From Subtercola sp. (GTDB lineage Bacteria > Actinomycetota > Actinomycetes > Actinomycetales > Microbacteriaceae), in assembly GCA_025463765.1 (NCBI GenBank), contig JAODBC010000019.1, forward strand, positions 1 through 64,000: 64,000 nucleotides of DNA, written 5' to 3'. Both the position numbers and the translations under genes were made by a program. Below the pieces are notes generated by a model. The model saw only the letters and a list, made by a program, of their open reading frames with translations, did no database searches and was not told the DNA's origin. This document shows positions 8,456 through 17,012 of this stretch, piece after piece; the stretch's first letter is position 1; the number at the start of each line of letters is the position of its first letter.

Positions 8456-9685
8456 TCAGCGCGCGAGCTTTCGGGGAACATACCGGGGAACGTTGCGAAG
8501 CAGAATCGCCGCGCCGGCGAAACCCACCACGCCCATGAGCCCCACTGCGAGCGGCAGCGATGCGACCGCCACGATGAGGGCGATCGCCAGCGGCGCGGCC
8601 GCCGTGCCGGCATCGCTGGTGAAACGGAACGCACCGAGAAAAGGGGCGGGGTTGGCCGGCGGAGCGAGATCTGCGCCGAGCGTCATCATGATGCCGCTGC
8701 CGATGCCGTTGAAGAATCCGAGGCCGATGGCGATGACGATGAACCACACGACCGCACCCGGCAGGGTGTGTGTGAAGGCGAGCACGACGAGGCACAGGCC
8801 CATTCCGGTCATCGACGGAATGGCGCTCCAGAGCCGGCCGAAGCGGTCCATGATCTGGCCGCTGGTGTAGAACAGGGCGAAGTCGATGGCTCCGCCGATG
8901 CCCACGATCAGGGCCGTGTTCGCCTCGCCGAGGCCCAGGCTGACTGCCCAGAGCGGCAGAATGACCATGCGACTGGCCCGCAGCGCGCCGACGACCGCGA
9001 CACCCGATCCGACTCTGAGCAGCACCCCTCGATAGTCGAAGAGGGTCTTGAACAGACCGGCGGACTCTTCGGCCACGAACTTCTCACCGGCATCCGGTTT
9101 CGACAGGCCTTCGGTGGGGTCGGGAACGACGAGCAGCAACACGATCACTCCCAGGGCGCAAACGCCCTGAATGTAGAACACCGCCTGCGAGGTGCCCGTC
9201 AGCGCGATGATGGCCGCGCCGAGGAACGGGCCGATGAACCAGCCGAGGCGAAACGTTCCGCCGAGCGTCGAGAGCGCGCGCGCACGGTATTGAAGTGGCA
9301 CGAAACTCGTCATGAAGGCGTGCCGGGCGAGAGCGAAAGTCGCGGCGGCCAGACCGATGAAGAAGATGCCGATGCCGAATAGCACGGGCGTGGTCGCGAG
9401 CATACACACCACGACGGCGGCGATCGCAAGCAGTGCCGCGTAGATCATCGCGCGGCGTTCGCCGATGCGGCTCACTACCCAGCCGCTCGGAATGTCGCCG
9501 GCGAGCTGGCCGAGCATGGTCATTCCGGCGATGAACCCGGCGACGGCGAGAGTCGCGCCGAGATTGGAGGCAATGGCGGGGATGACCGGAATGACCGATC
9601 CCTCGCCGATGGCGAATAACAACGACGGCACGAGGGCGGGTAGCGCTATCGAACGAAACGTGAAGGTCTGGTCGGTAGTACTCAT
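8456..9685 (-). CDS. MFS transporter (drug/metabolite exporter)
   Basis: The 409-residue protein has twelve predicted helices and MFS loop motifs: [22 protein letters not shown] between helices 2 and 3 and a matching weaker motif ([12 protein letters not shown]) in the second half. The substrate cannot be read from the sequence. It is divergent from prfB, with a TAAACT hexamer 9 bases before its ATG. The last helix runs to the C-terminus without a tail. Confidence 0.85.
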   Translation of the reverse strand: MSTTDQTFTFRSIALPALVPSLLFAIGEGSVIPVIPAIASNLGATLAVAGFIAGMTMLGQLAGDIPSGWVVSRIGERRAMIYAALLAIAAVVVCMLATTPVLFGIGIFFIGLAAATFALARHAFMTSFVPLQYRARALSTLGGTFRLGWFIGPFLGAAIIALTGTSQAVFYIQGVCALGVIVLLLVVPDPTEGLSKPDAGEKFVAEESAGLFKTLFDYRGVLLRVGSGVAVVGALRASRMVILPLWAVSLGLGEANTALIVGIGGAIDFALFYTSGQIMDRFGRLWSAIPSMTGMGLCLVVLAFTHTLPGAVVWFIVIAIGLGFFNGIGSGIMMTLGADLAPPANPAPFLGAFRFTSDAGTAAAPLAIALIVAVASLPLAVGLMGVVGFAGAAILLRNVPRYVPRKLAR

Positions 9686-9694
9686 TGGTTAATG

Positions 9695-9742
9695 AGTTTA
9701 CCCGCGCCGATCCCACAGCTGGCGCGGGTAGGGTGGATGATC
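9695..9742. promoter_or_regulatory. Mirror-image divergent promoters for the MFS gene and prfB
   Basis: CCCGCGCC (9701-9708) and GGCGCGGG (9721-9728) are perfect inverted arms 12 bases apart. Each is followed outward by a -10-like hexamer: TAAACT on the minus strand (9695-9700) and TAGGGT on the plus strand (9729-9734). The prfB GTG at 9743 is 8 bases beyond its hexamer. Confidence 0.5.
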
Positions 9743-10849
9743 GTGTTAGAACTCGACCTCTCAGAGCAGATCGCGGCCCTCCGCTCGACCTTCAGCGACA
9801 TCCGATCGGTCGTCGATGTCGACAGCCTGACGGCTGAGATCGCCGACCTCAGCGAGCAGGCGGGCGTTCCAGACCTCTGGAACGACACCGAGAAGGCGCA
9901 GAAGGTCACCAGCGCGCTTTCGCACCGGCAGGCCGAACTCGCCAAGATCAGCAGCATCGAGTCTCGACTCGACGACCTCGAGATCATGGTCGAGCTCGCC
10001 AACGACGAGTCAGACGAAGACGCTGTGGCCGAAGCTCAGGCCGAGTTGGTGAGCCTGACGAAGGTCTTGGGTGAGCTCGAAGTGCAGACCTTGCTGAACG
10101 GCGAGTACGACCCTCGGGCTGCTGTCGTGACGATTCGCGCCGGTGCCGGGGGAGTAGACGCGGCCGACTTCGCAGAGATGCTGATGCGCATGTACCTGCG
10201 CTGGGCAGAACAGCACGGGCATCCGACCACCGTGCTCGATACGAGCTACGCCGAAGAGGCCGGCATCAAGAGCGCGACCATCGAGATCGACTCGCCGTAC
10301 GCCTTCGGCACGCTCTCGGTCGAGGCAGGGACTCATCGTCTCGTGCGCATGAGCCCGTTCAACTCCGCAGGCAAGCGCCAGACGAGTTTTGCCGCGGTCG
10401 AGGTCGTGCCCTTGATCGAGCAGACCGACGTGGTCGAGGTTCCCGAGAGCGACATTCGCGTCGACGTGTTCCGCTCGAGCGGCCCCGGTGGTCAGTCGGT
10501 GAATACCACCGACTCCGCCGTGCGCATCACTCACCTGCCCACGGGCATCGTGGTGAGCTGCCAGAACGAGAAGAGCCAGATTCAGAACCGTGCGGCAGCT
10601 CTGCGGGTACTGCAGTCGCGGCTGCTGCTGTTGCAGCGCGAGCAGGAGAACGCCACCAAGAAAGAGCTGGCCGGAAACATCACGGCCAGCTGGGGCGACC
10701 AGATGCGCAGCTACGTGCTCGCGCCTTACCAGATGGTGAAAGATCTGCGCACGGACTACGAGGTGAACAACCCCTCACAGGTGTTCGACGGCGACCTCGA
10801 CGGGTTCATCTCGGCGGGCATCCGCTGGCGCAAGCGCAAGCAAGACTGA
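9743..10849 (+). CDS. prfB: Peptide chain release factor 2
   Basis: The 368-residue protein has the SPF stop-codon reading tripeptide ([15 protein letters not shown]) and the GGQ peptidyl-hydrolysis loop ([17 protein letters not shown]). It recognises UGA and UAA. The frame is uninterrupted, so there is no programmed +1 frameshift of the Escherichia coli kind. GTG 9743 (MLELDLSEQ) is chosen over in-frame ATGs at 9692 and 9737 because it matches the family N-terminus and the leaderless spacing. It heads the classical prfB-ftsE-ftsX-smpB order. Confidence 0.94.
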   Translation: MLELDLSEQIAALRSTFSDIRSVVDVDSLTAEIADLSEQAGVPDLWNDTEKAQKVTSALSHRQAELAKISSIESRLDDLEIMVELANDESDEDAVAEAQAELVSLTKVLGELEVQTLLNGEYDPRAAVVTIRAGAGGVDAADFAEMLMRMYLRWAEQHGHPTTVLDTSYAEEAGIKSATIEIDSPYAFGTLSVEAGTHRLVRMSPFNSAGKRQTSFAAVEVVPLIEQTDVVEVPESDIRVDVFRSSGPGGQSVNTTDSAVRITHLPTGIVVSCQNEKSQIQNRAAALRVLQSRLLLLQREQENATKKELAGNITASWGDQMRSYVLAPYQMVKDLRTDYEVNNPSQVFDGDLDGFISAGIRWRKRKQD

Positions 10850-10944
10850 AGACTCCACACCCGCCGCTCAGGGTTCTCCAAGCCTTCGCATTGGGCGAGT
10901 CGCTGTGCCCCGATGGGGGAGTCGCTGCTTAGGCTCGTCACGAA

Positions 10945-12201
10945 ATGATTCGATTCGACCAGGTTTCCAAGATGTACAAGGGCACGGCAAAGCCGGCGCT
11001 CAATACGATCGACCTCGAGATTCTGCGGGGTGAGTTCGTCTTTCTCGTCGGGGCCTCCGGCTCCGGCAAGTCGAGCTTTCTGCGGCTCGTTCTGAAAGAA
11101 GACCGGCCGACCAGCGGCAGCATCCATGTGCTCGGGCAAGACCTCGGGTCGATCTCGTCGCGCAAGGTGCCGTACTTTCGCCGTAATCTCGGTGTCGTCT
11201 TTCAAGACTTTCGACTGCTGCCGAACAAGAACGTGTTCGACAATGTCGCCTTTACGCTTCAGGTCATCGGCAAGTCGCGCGGCTTCATTCAGGAGGCCGT
11301 TCCCGATGTTCTGGCCATGGTCGGGCTGGCCGAGAAGGCCAATCGGCTGCCCCATGAACTCTCGGGTGGTGAACAACAGCGTGTGGCCATCGCCCGCGCG
11401 GTGGTGAACAAACCCGCCATTCTGCTGGCCGACGAGCCGACAGGCAACCTCGACCCGGTCACCAGCGCCGGCATCATGAACGTGCTCGACCGCATCAACG
11501 CCGGCGGCACCACCATCATCATGGCCACCCACGACAATGCCATCGTCGACCAGATGCAGCGGCGCGTGGTCGAGCTCGTCAGCGGGTCGGTCGTTCGCGA
11601 CGACCGCGAGGGCGGCTACGGCGTCGTCACTGACGTCAGCCTGCAAGACAGCGGCATGACGGCAGAGATCACCCGGCCCGATCCGCTCTCGCTGCGCCCG
11701 CAGGCCACGGGCGCCACGGGTGCTATCGAGCGGCCCACCACGGCCGCGCTTGCCGCTGCCGCTGCGGCGCGCGCTGCTGCGGCCGTCGCGACCGCAGAAC
11801 CCGCCGCCGCCTCTGTGTCTCCTGGTGTGCAACCTTCCGCTCCCGTCGTGCCGCGCGTTCCCACGTCGTTCCCGGCTCCTGCCGCCATGCCGGTTTCGAC
11901 GCTCCCCGCCGACGAGCCGCTGTTCTTTCCGCCGGCGCAAGACGAGGTTCTGCCGCCCGCCGACGCACCTTCCGGTGACCAGGCGGGGCCGGCTGAAGTC
12001 ATCGATCCGGCCACCGGAACACTGGTGCCCGAGCATCCGGTGCCCGAGGCCACGGTCGACAGCGGCGGCGCCGGCGGCACGGGCGACACCGTCGAAGATC
12101 TCACCACCGGGCAGATCAGCCTCGCCGAAAAACTGGGCCTGCGTGCGCCCGGGGCGAGGCATGATCCGACCGCAGACCAGAATGTAGGCCCCACGTCGTG
12201 A
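10945..12201 (+). CDS. ftsE: Cell division ATP-binding protein FtsE with a long disordered C-terminal tail
   Basis: The first 230 or so residues are a complete ABC ATPase: Walker A GASGSGKSS, signature LSGGEQQRVAIARA, Walker B LLADEPTGNLD and switch ATHD. It partners FtsX to gate peptidoglycan hydrolases at division. FtsE is usually about 230 residues; here it is 418. The added ~185 residues are rich in Ala, Pro and Val with no visible fold, ending in a charged stretch. The stop overlaps the ftsX start (GTGA). Confidence 0.93.
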   Translation: MIRFDQVSKMYKGTAKPALNTIDLEILRGEFVFLVGASGSGKSSFLRLVLKEDRPTSGSIHVLGQDLGSISSRKVPYFRRNLGVVFQDFRLLPNKNVFDNVAFTLQVIGKSRGFIQEAVPDVLAMVGLAEKANRLPHELSGGEQQRVAIARAVVNKPAILLADEPTGNLDPVTSAGIMNVLDRINAGGTTIIMATHDNAIVDQMQRRVVELVSGSVVRDDREGGYGVVTDVSLQDSGMTAEITRPDPLSLRPQATGATGAIERPTTAALAAAAAARAAAAVATAEPAAASVSPGVQPSAPVVPRVPTSFPAPAAMPVSTLPADEPLFFPPAQDEVLPPADAPSGDQAGPAEVIDPATGTLVPEHPVPEATVDSGGAGGTGDTVEDLTTGQISLAEKLGLRAPGARHDPTADQNVGPTS

Positions 12202-13115
12202 GATTCGCACTCATTCTCGGCGAAGTCGGCACCGGACTCCGCCGCAACATGGCGATGGTCATTTCGGTGGTTCTCGTCACCTTCATCTCGCTGACCTTTG
12301 TCGGTTCGGCCATTCTGCTGCAGATGCAGATCGGCCAGATGAAGGGCTATTGGTACGACAAGGCGCAGGTCGCCGTCTACATGTGCACGGCCACCTCGTC
12401 GAGCGCCAACTGCGCGAACGGTGAAGCAACCGACGACCAGATCGCCGCCGTCGACACCATGCTGAAGGGTTCGACCCTCGCGCCGTTCATCAAGACCTAC
12501 GAGTTCGAGAACCACGAGCAGGCCTACGAGAAGTTCAAGGCGCAGTTCGCGGGCAACGACGTGGCACAGTACGTGACGCCCGACCTGCTCAACCAGACGT
12601 TCTGGATCAACATGGTCGACCCGCAGCAGAGCGACGTGCTCGTCGAGAGCCTGTCGAGCCAGCCTGGCGTCGACAGCGTGGTCGACCAGCGCAGTTATCT
12701 CGAGCAGATCTTCAACATTCTCAACGCGGCGAGCTACACCGCAATAGGAATCGCGCTGCTGATGCTCGTGGCGGCGGTGCTGCTGATCGCCACCACCATC
12801 AGGCTCTCGGCCTTCTCACGAAGACGGGAGATCGGCATCATGAGGCTCGTGGGGGCATCCAACCGGTTCATTCAGACGCCGTTCATTCTCGAGGGCGTGA
12901 TCGCCGCGCTCATCGGATCGGTTCTGGCCGGTGCCACCGTGTGGGCCATCGTGCACTTCTTCGTGCAGGGCTATCTGCAGCAGTCGCTGCCGCTCACCGC
13001 CTTCGTGACGGTTCAGGACGCCCTGTGGATCGTCGCGCCGACACTCGTCGTGCTCGGGGTGATCTTGGCCGCGATCTCGGCGAAGTTCGCCATCACGCGG
13101 TACTTGCGGGTGTAG
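12198..13115 (+). CDS. ftsX: Cell division membrane protein FtsX
   Basis: The 305-residue protein has the FtsX layout: one N-terminal helix (about residues 20-42), a large extracytoplasmic loop to about residue 175, then three helices. The signature RRREIGIMRLVGASNRFIQTPFILEG follows helix 2. GTG at 12198 overlaps the ftsE TGA, so the two are translationally coupled. The outer loop contains two cysteines (CTATSSSANC) that could form a disulfide. Confidence 0.94.
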   Translation: MRFALILGEVGTGLRRNMAMVISVVLVTFISLTFVGSAILLQMQIGQMKGYWYDKAQVAVYMCTATSSSANCANGEATDDQIAAVDTMLKGSTLAPFIKTYEFENHEQAYEKFKAQFAGNDVAQYVTPDLLNQTFWINMVDPQQSDVLVESLSSQPGVDSVVDQRSYLEQIFNILNAASYTAIGIALLMLVAAVLLIATTIRLSAFSRRREIGIMRLVGASNRFIQTPFILEGVIAALIGSVLAGATVWAIVHFFVQGYLQQSLPLTAFVTVQDALWIVAPTLVVLGVILAAISAKFAITRYLRV

Positions 13116-13168
13116 CTGCGTCGGAGGGGCTGGCTCGCTTGACGGGGCTGGCTCGCGGTGCGGAGCCG

Positions 13169-13324
13169 TCAGGCCCGCGAGCGGATGTACCGGATGAGGG
13201 CCGCGATCGCTCCGATCAAAATGACCGCGATGCCGATGTAGATCAAGATCTTGGCGGCCTCAATCGCGACGCCGAACACAAGCAGAATGATGCCGAGAAT
13301 AACGATGCCGATGAAAATACCCAT
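13169..13324 (-). CDS. Small two-helix membrane protein (51 aa)
   Basis: ATG at 13324 opens a 51-residue protein of two hydrophobic helices joined by a short VAIEAA turn and ending in RYIRSRA. It sits alone on the minus strand between ftsX and the DUF4190-like gene. A longer frame exists upstream but its N-terminus is not protein-like. It resembles the 53-residue protein at 39668-39829 (same LI-aromatic-x-G pattern and R-aromatic-I-x-x-R end). Function unknown. Confidence 0.6.
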   Translation of the reverse strand: MGIFIGIVILGIILLVFGVAIEAAKILIYIGIAVILIGAIAALIRYIRSRA

Positions 13325-13514
13325 GGGCCTATTGTCGAGCGTCGAAAAGATGGGCGGCAGTGCTTGTCGTGCGAGGCGCTCACCGATATGGTGGTCGGCT
13401 CGAGTCGGCAGCAGACGCGAGGTGCAGCGTGGTGGGGCCGGCCGGCTGCACGGCGCCGCGTAGAGTGAAACGGTCGCCACGGGGGCGACGTGAAACTGCA
13501 GGGGGATTCAGAAG

Positions 13515-13952
13515 ATGACCGAAACCACGCCCACACCGCCCGAAGAGAATGCTCCGAACACGCCGCAGGCGCCGCCGGCCGCGCCCCCTACTTACCAGGC
13601 CCCCATCACTCCGCCGCCTGGTGTTCCGCCCGTCTACCAGGCGCCGTCCACTCTGCCGTCGTACCAGCCCGGCGCCTACCCGCCCGCGCCCGGAACGCCG
13701 ACCGGGTACGGGCAGCAGACGCAGCGGCCGCCGTTCAGCAAGCTGGTGATCGCCGGATTCGTGCTCTCGTGTGTGAGTATCTTCGTCTTCGGGTTTCTCG
13801 GCGTGCTCGGTGTCGTTCTCGCGGGTCAAGGTCTGCGCGCCGTGCGTCGCGGTCTGGCACGAGGCCGGGGTCTCGCCATCGCGGCCATGGTGATCGGCGT
13901 CGTCGGGTTCGTGTTCTACGCGGTGGGGCTGATATTGGGTGCGATGCGGTAG
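13515..13952 (+). CDS. DUF4190-like membrane protein with Pro-rich N-terminus
   Basis: The first 70 residues of this 145-residue protein are Pro/Ala/Tyr-rich (repeats of the form YQAP), then two hydrophobic helices flank an [14 protein letters not shown] loop, as in DUF4190 proteins. An AGGGGGA 9 bases upstream of the ATG serves as Shine-Dalgarno. The proline-rich cytoplasmic head may bind partners. Position between ftsX and smpB suggests an envelope role, but this is only inference. Confidence 0.7.
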   Translation: MTETTPTPPEENAPNTPQAPPAAPPTYQAPITPPPGVPPVYQAPSTLPSYQPGAYPPAPGTPTGYGQQTQRPPFSKLVIAGFVLSCVSIFVFGFLGVLGVVLAGQGLRAVRRGLARGRGLAIAAMVIGVVGFVFYAVGLILGAMR

Positions 13953-13985
13953 TAGGGCATCCGCCGGCGGCAGCCGGAGTGTTGC

Positions 13986-14024
13986 TAGACTATTGGGCTG
14001 CCAACCCATCGATCTGTTCAGGAG
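13986..14024 (+). promoter_or_regulatory. smpB promoter and ribosome-binding site
   Basis: TAGACT at 13986-13991 is a good -10. AGGAG at 14020-14024 stands 5 bases before the GTG start at 14030, so this gene, unlike many neighbours, has a conventional leader. Confidence 0.6.
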
Positions 14025-14029
14025 TAACC

Positions 14030-14506
14030 GTGCCACGCGAACGCGGAGAGAAGGTCGTCGCGACCAACCGCAAGGCGCGCCACGACTACACCATCGAAGA
14101 CACGTACGAGGCGGGTCTCGTGCTGACCGGCACCGAGGTCAAGTCGCTGCGCGCTGGTCGTGCATCCTTGGTCGACGGCTACGGCTACATCGACGGGGGA
14201 GAAGCGTGGCTCGATGCCGTGCATATCCCCGAATTCAATCAGGGCTCGTGGAACAACCACCCGCCCCGACGCAAGCGCAAGATGCTGCTGCACAAGGCGC
14301 AGATTCTGAAGATCAACAATAAGGTCAAAGAGGGCGGCTACACGCTCGTTCCTCTGCGCCTGTACTTCAGCGACGGCCGCGCGAAGGTCGAACTCGCGGT
14401 CGCCAAGGGCAAGCGCGAGTACGACAAACGCCAGACCCTGCGCGAGCGCCAAGACAAGCGCGAGGCCGACCGCGCTATGGGCACCCAGCGCAACCTCGGC
14501 GACTAG
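14030..14506 (+). CDS. smpB: SsrA-binding protein SmpB
   Basis: The 158-residue protein has the SmpB core: [35 protein letters not shown] and a basic C-terminal tail ([23 protein letters not shown]). It delivers tmRNA to stalled ribosomes. GTG 14030 has AGGAG 5 bases upstream; the frame is open much further back but the upstream translation is not SmpB-like. The ssrA gene is 1.9 kb downstream, separated by an SDR gene and a broken immunity gene. Confidence 0.95.
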   Translation: MPRERGEKVVATNRKARHDYTIEDTYEAGLVLTGTEVKSLRAGRASLVDGYGYIDGGEAWLDAVHIPEFNQGSWNNHPPRRKRKMLLHKAQILKINNKVKEGGYTLVPLRLYFSDGRAKVELAVAKGKREYDKRQTLRERQDKREADRAMGTQRNLGD

Positions 14507-14515
14507 TCGCGGCTC

Positions 14516-15168
14516 TCAGCGCGGCGCACTGCGGCGTTCTCGTCGTCGGTCGCACCGTAAGTGCGACCTTCCTCCTCGGCCTTGCATTGCGCCGTGCTCA
14601 GCGCCGCTCCTCCGACGTGTCGGGTAGGCGCGGAGCGGCGGTAAGAGCTTGTTGAATCCACCGAACTCAAAAGGTATGTCTTCGTCACGGAGAGCGATCC
14701 GCTCTGCGCCGGTCGGCTTTCCGAGCACGGCCCAGTCGAGGGCAGCCCTCACGTCTGGAATGACGAGTAGCCGAGCCACTGGTCGTCGATCAACAGGCAG
14801 CGAGAGGATTCGCCGATCAGCAGGCACATGTCACGACCAGACCCGATCGGGCATGTTCCCTCGTTGAAGAAACGGCGAATGAGTCGGGCTGATCCGGGGT
14901 TGAGCGTCGACAGCGCGGCGTCTGGATCGAAGTCGAACTCGGTTCGGGTGCCGTTCTTAATTGTGAGTCGATACAGGCCCCGCAACGTCAAAGCGGCATC
15001 GGGGTTCACTACCCAGCCTTCGCGAGCGAGAAAATCGGTCAATTTTGCGAGGGGGGCAGATCGACGAGTGCTCCAGCCGGCCTCACGCAGCCTGGCCGCT
15101 GCGTCGTCAGAAATGAGGTCGGCTACCGAACCCTCGGCTACCGAACCACATGGCTCATCGCTGGTCAC
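14516..15168 (-). pseudogene. SUKH-like (SUKH-3 type) immunity protein, apparently frameshifted
   Basis: Reading from 15168 gives 139 residues with a SUKH-like layout: LREAGWSTRR near the start, FLAREGWVVNPDAALTLRGLYRLTI, FNEGTCPIGSG and CLLIDDQWLGYSSFQ, then a stop at 14749. The minus frame one base away continues naturally with VRAALDWAVLGKPTGAERI, the expected helical end. Restoring one G near 14758 would join them. SUKH proteins neutralise polymorphic or contact-dependent toxins. No toxin gene is adjacent, so this looks like an orphan or decayed immunity gene, or a sequencing error. The exact 3' end is uncertain. Confidence 0.5.
14518..14598. repeat. Nested palindrome downstream of smpB
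   Basis: Outer arms 14518-14532 and 14584-14598 pair at 13 of 15 positions. Inner arms GGTCGCAC (14548-14555) and GTGCGACC (14561-14568) are perfect around a CGTAA loop. There is no T-tract. It may act as the smpB terminator or be another dispersed palindromic element. Confidence 0.6.
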
Positions 15169-15285
15169 AGAGATGACTATAGCTCAGATAACCTGGTCGA
15201 CCAGCCGTGTACTTTGGGCGGAGCTGGCGCGATATCCCTGCATAATGCGGGCATGCGAGCTCTGCTCCGACGAAACTCCTGAGCG

Positions 15286-15325
15286 AGTGGCGAGTGGCGA
15301 GTGGCGAGTGGCGAGTGGCGAGCGA
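15286..15325 (+). repeat. 7-bp tandem repeat (GAGTGGC)
   Basis: GAGTGGC is repeated about five times in the gap between the SUKH-like gene start and the SDR gene end. It is a simple microsatellite; the remaining intergenic bases show nothing else. Confidence 0.85.
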
Positions 15326-15361
15326 GTGGGCGGCCGGGCGGCCGGGCGTTCCGCAGCGCGG

Positions 15362-16291
15362 TCAGAAGCGCAGCGGCACACCCGTCATGGTCTCGGCCAT
15401 GTTCCACAGCTCGGAGGCGGTGTGGATGTCGCGGGCGCGGTTTCGCGCACGCACGACGGTGGGGCTGCCTGTGAGCTGCCGCCATCCGCTCGGGCCCCAG
15501 TACTCCCCGCCGCGCGCCGCGGGATCGGCGGCCGCCCGCACGACCGAGAGTGCGCCGGCGTCTTTGCCCTGCGCAAACGACTTGAGCACTGTGCGTGCGA
15601 GCAGGCCGGCGGGCTTGCCGTTGCTGATGCCCGGGCGCGGCGCGCTCAACTGGTCGAGGGCGAACCCCGGGTGGGCGACGAGGCTGCGAGTGGATGCTCC
15701 GGCCATCCGCAACCGACGGTCGAGCTCGAAGGCGATGAGCATGACGCCCAGCTTCGAGCGGCTGTAGGCGCGAAAGCTGCGGTAGTTCTGGTCGCCCATC
15801 ACATCGGCGAGATCCATCTCGTGGAATTCGTGCGAGATGCTGCCCAGCGAGACGACCCGTGAACCCTCGGTCTCGAGCAGGGTGGGCATCACCCGCCCGA
15901 TCAGGGCGAAGTGCCCGAGCAGGTTCGTGCCGAACATCACCTCGAATCCGTCGCTCGTGAACTTTCTCGGCGACGCTTCGGTGAGACCGGCGTTGGCGAT
16001 GAGGCCGTCGATGCGGGTGCCGGCGAGCTCGTTCGCCGCGGCCTCGACGGAGGCCAGGCTTGCCAGGTCGAGTTTCAGCCAGCTCACATCGGCGAGTGGA
16101 GCCCTCGAGAGGATGGAGGCGATCGCACTCGTCGCCCGCTGTTCGTTGCGCGCTGCGAGCACGACGCTCGCCCCGCGGCGGGCTAGATCTTCTGCCGCCC
16201 AGTAACCGAGCCCGGCATTGCCCCCGGTGATGACGAACCGTTTACCGGCGAGTGAGGGCAGACGGGCGGGAGTCCATGCAGGAGTCGTCAT
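15362..16291 (-). CDS. Short-chain dehydrogenase/reductase
   Basis: The 309-residue protein has the cofactor motif TGGNAGLG, the NAG of strand 4 (IANAGL) and the catalytic YSRSK. A serine precedes (SLGSIS). It resembles retinol-dehydrogenase/WW-oxidoreductase-type SDRs, probably NADP(H)-dependent. The substrate cannot be told. The ATG is preceded by TAATCT and exactly 6 bases, a leaderless promoter. Confidence 0.87.
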   Translation of the reverse strand: MTTPAWTPARLPSLAGKRFVITGGNAGLGYWAAEDLARRGASVVLAARNEQRATSAIASILSRAPLADVSWLKLDLASLASVEAAANELAGTRIDGLIANAGLTEASPRKFTSDGFEVMFGTNLLGHFALIGRVMPTLLETEGSRVVSLGSISHEFHEMDLADVMGDQNYRSFRAYSRSKLGVMLIAFELDRRLRMAGASTRSLVAHPGFALDQLSAPRPGISNGKPAGLLARTVLKSFAQGKDAGALSVVRAAADPAARGGEYWGPSGWRQLTGSPTVVRARNRARDIHTASELWNMAETMTGVPLRF

Positions 16292-16303
16292 GCAGCGAGA
16301 TTA
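16292..16303 (-). promoter_or_regulatory. Leaderless promoter -10 for the SDR gene
   Basis: On the minus strand TAATCT (16298-16303) is followed by 6 bases and the ATG at 16291. Confidence 0.5.
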
Positions 16304-16410
16304 GTGCATATACTGGAGGGCTGCCTGAAAGGGCAGTTCGCATCTAGACAACTCAACAGCGCGTGACAGTGGCCCGCAGCCGACCTCGACGAGAGGCGGT
16401 CGCATTGCAG

Positions 16411-16813
16411 GGGGATGATCGGTTTCGACATTGCCTGAGTGAGTGTGAGAAGCGGGCCGAGGACGCACGGTTATCTCGTAAACGATCCGTGCAAACAATA
16501 AGTGCCAATTCAAACAGCACTGTTCCGGCTCAGGCCAAGGCTTCTTTCGCTCTCGCAGCGTAAGACCCTTCTGACCTAGCCACAAGGAACCGTCAGTCCG
16601 GGAATGCCCTCTACCCGGTGCCTGGCGTTATCTAGAGGGATTGCTTGTGCGTTGAGCCTCAGGGCGCACAGGGACTTGCACTGAGACTGGGCTCGTCGAT
16701 CTAGCTGCCAGTGGCAAAGATCGGAGCCGAGTAGAACGTCTGTACTGGCTACACCCGTAGAAGGCACACGACCACAGCAATGGACGGGGGTTCAATTCCC
16801 CCCATCTCCACCA
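16411..16813 (+). ncRNA. ssrA: Transfer-messenger RNA (tmRNA)
   Basis: The 5' end GGGGATG pairs with CATCTCC before ACCA at the 3' end. The T-arm GGGGGTTCAATTCCCCC and the GATCGGTTTCGACATT 5' domain are typical. The tag frame runs from GCC at 16504 to TAA at 16561-16563 and encodes ANSNSTVPAQAKASFALAA, ending in the ALAA degron. With SmpB it rescues stalled ribosomes and marks the nascent peptide for proteolysis. CCA is encoded. The resume codon assignment is inferred from the frame that ends in ALAA. Confidence 0.96.
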
Positions 16814-17012
16814 CCTTGAGGCCACGTCACGCGTTGTTGAGATTGTTGTTCTCTCGGCCATCACTCGGCTCGGGGTGGGTCAGCGCGCGCCGCGCACCAG
16901 CGGCTGCGCGAGAAGCCCGCGTAATCTGTTCGTCTTTTTGCGGCGCTAGCGTGACTGCAACGGCCTTACCCGCCGTGCTCACCCGCCGACCCGAACACGC
17001 CCCGGAGCCCCC

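Noticed and set aside
8288-9382. 364-codon plus-strand frame opposite the MFS exporter
   Set aside because: Highly charged, without any fold, and antisense to a well-formed 12-helix transporter and a tRNA.
9743-10000. Programmed frameshift in prfB
   Set aside because: The frame is continuous through the region where E. coli prfB has its UGA shift site.
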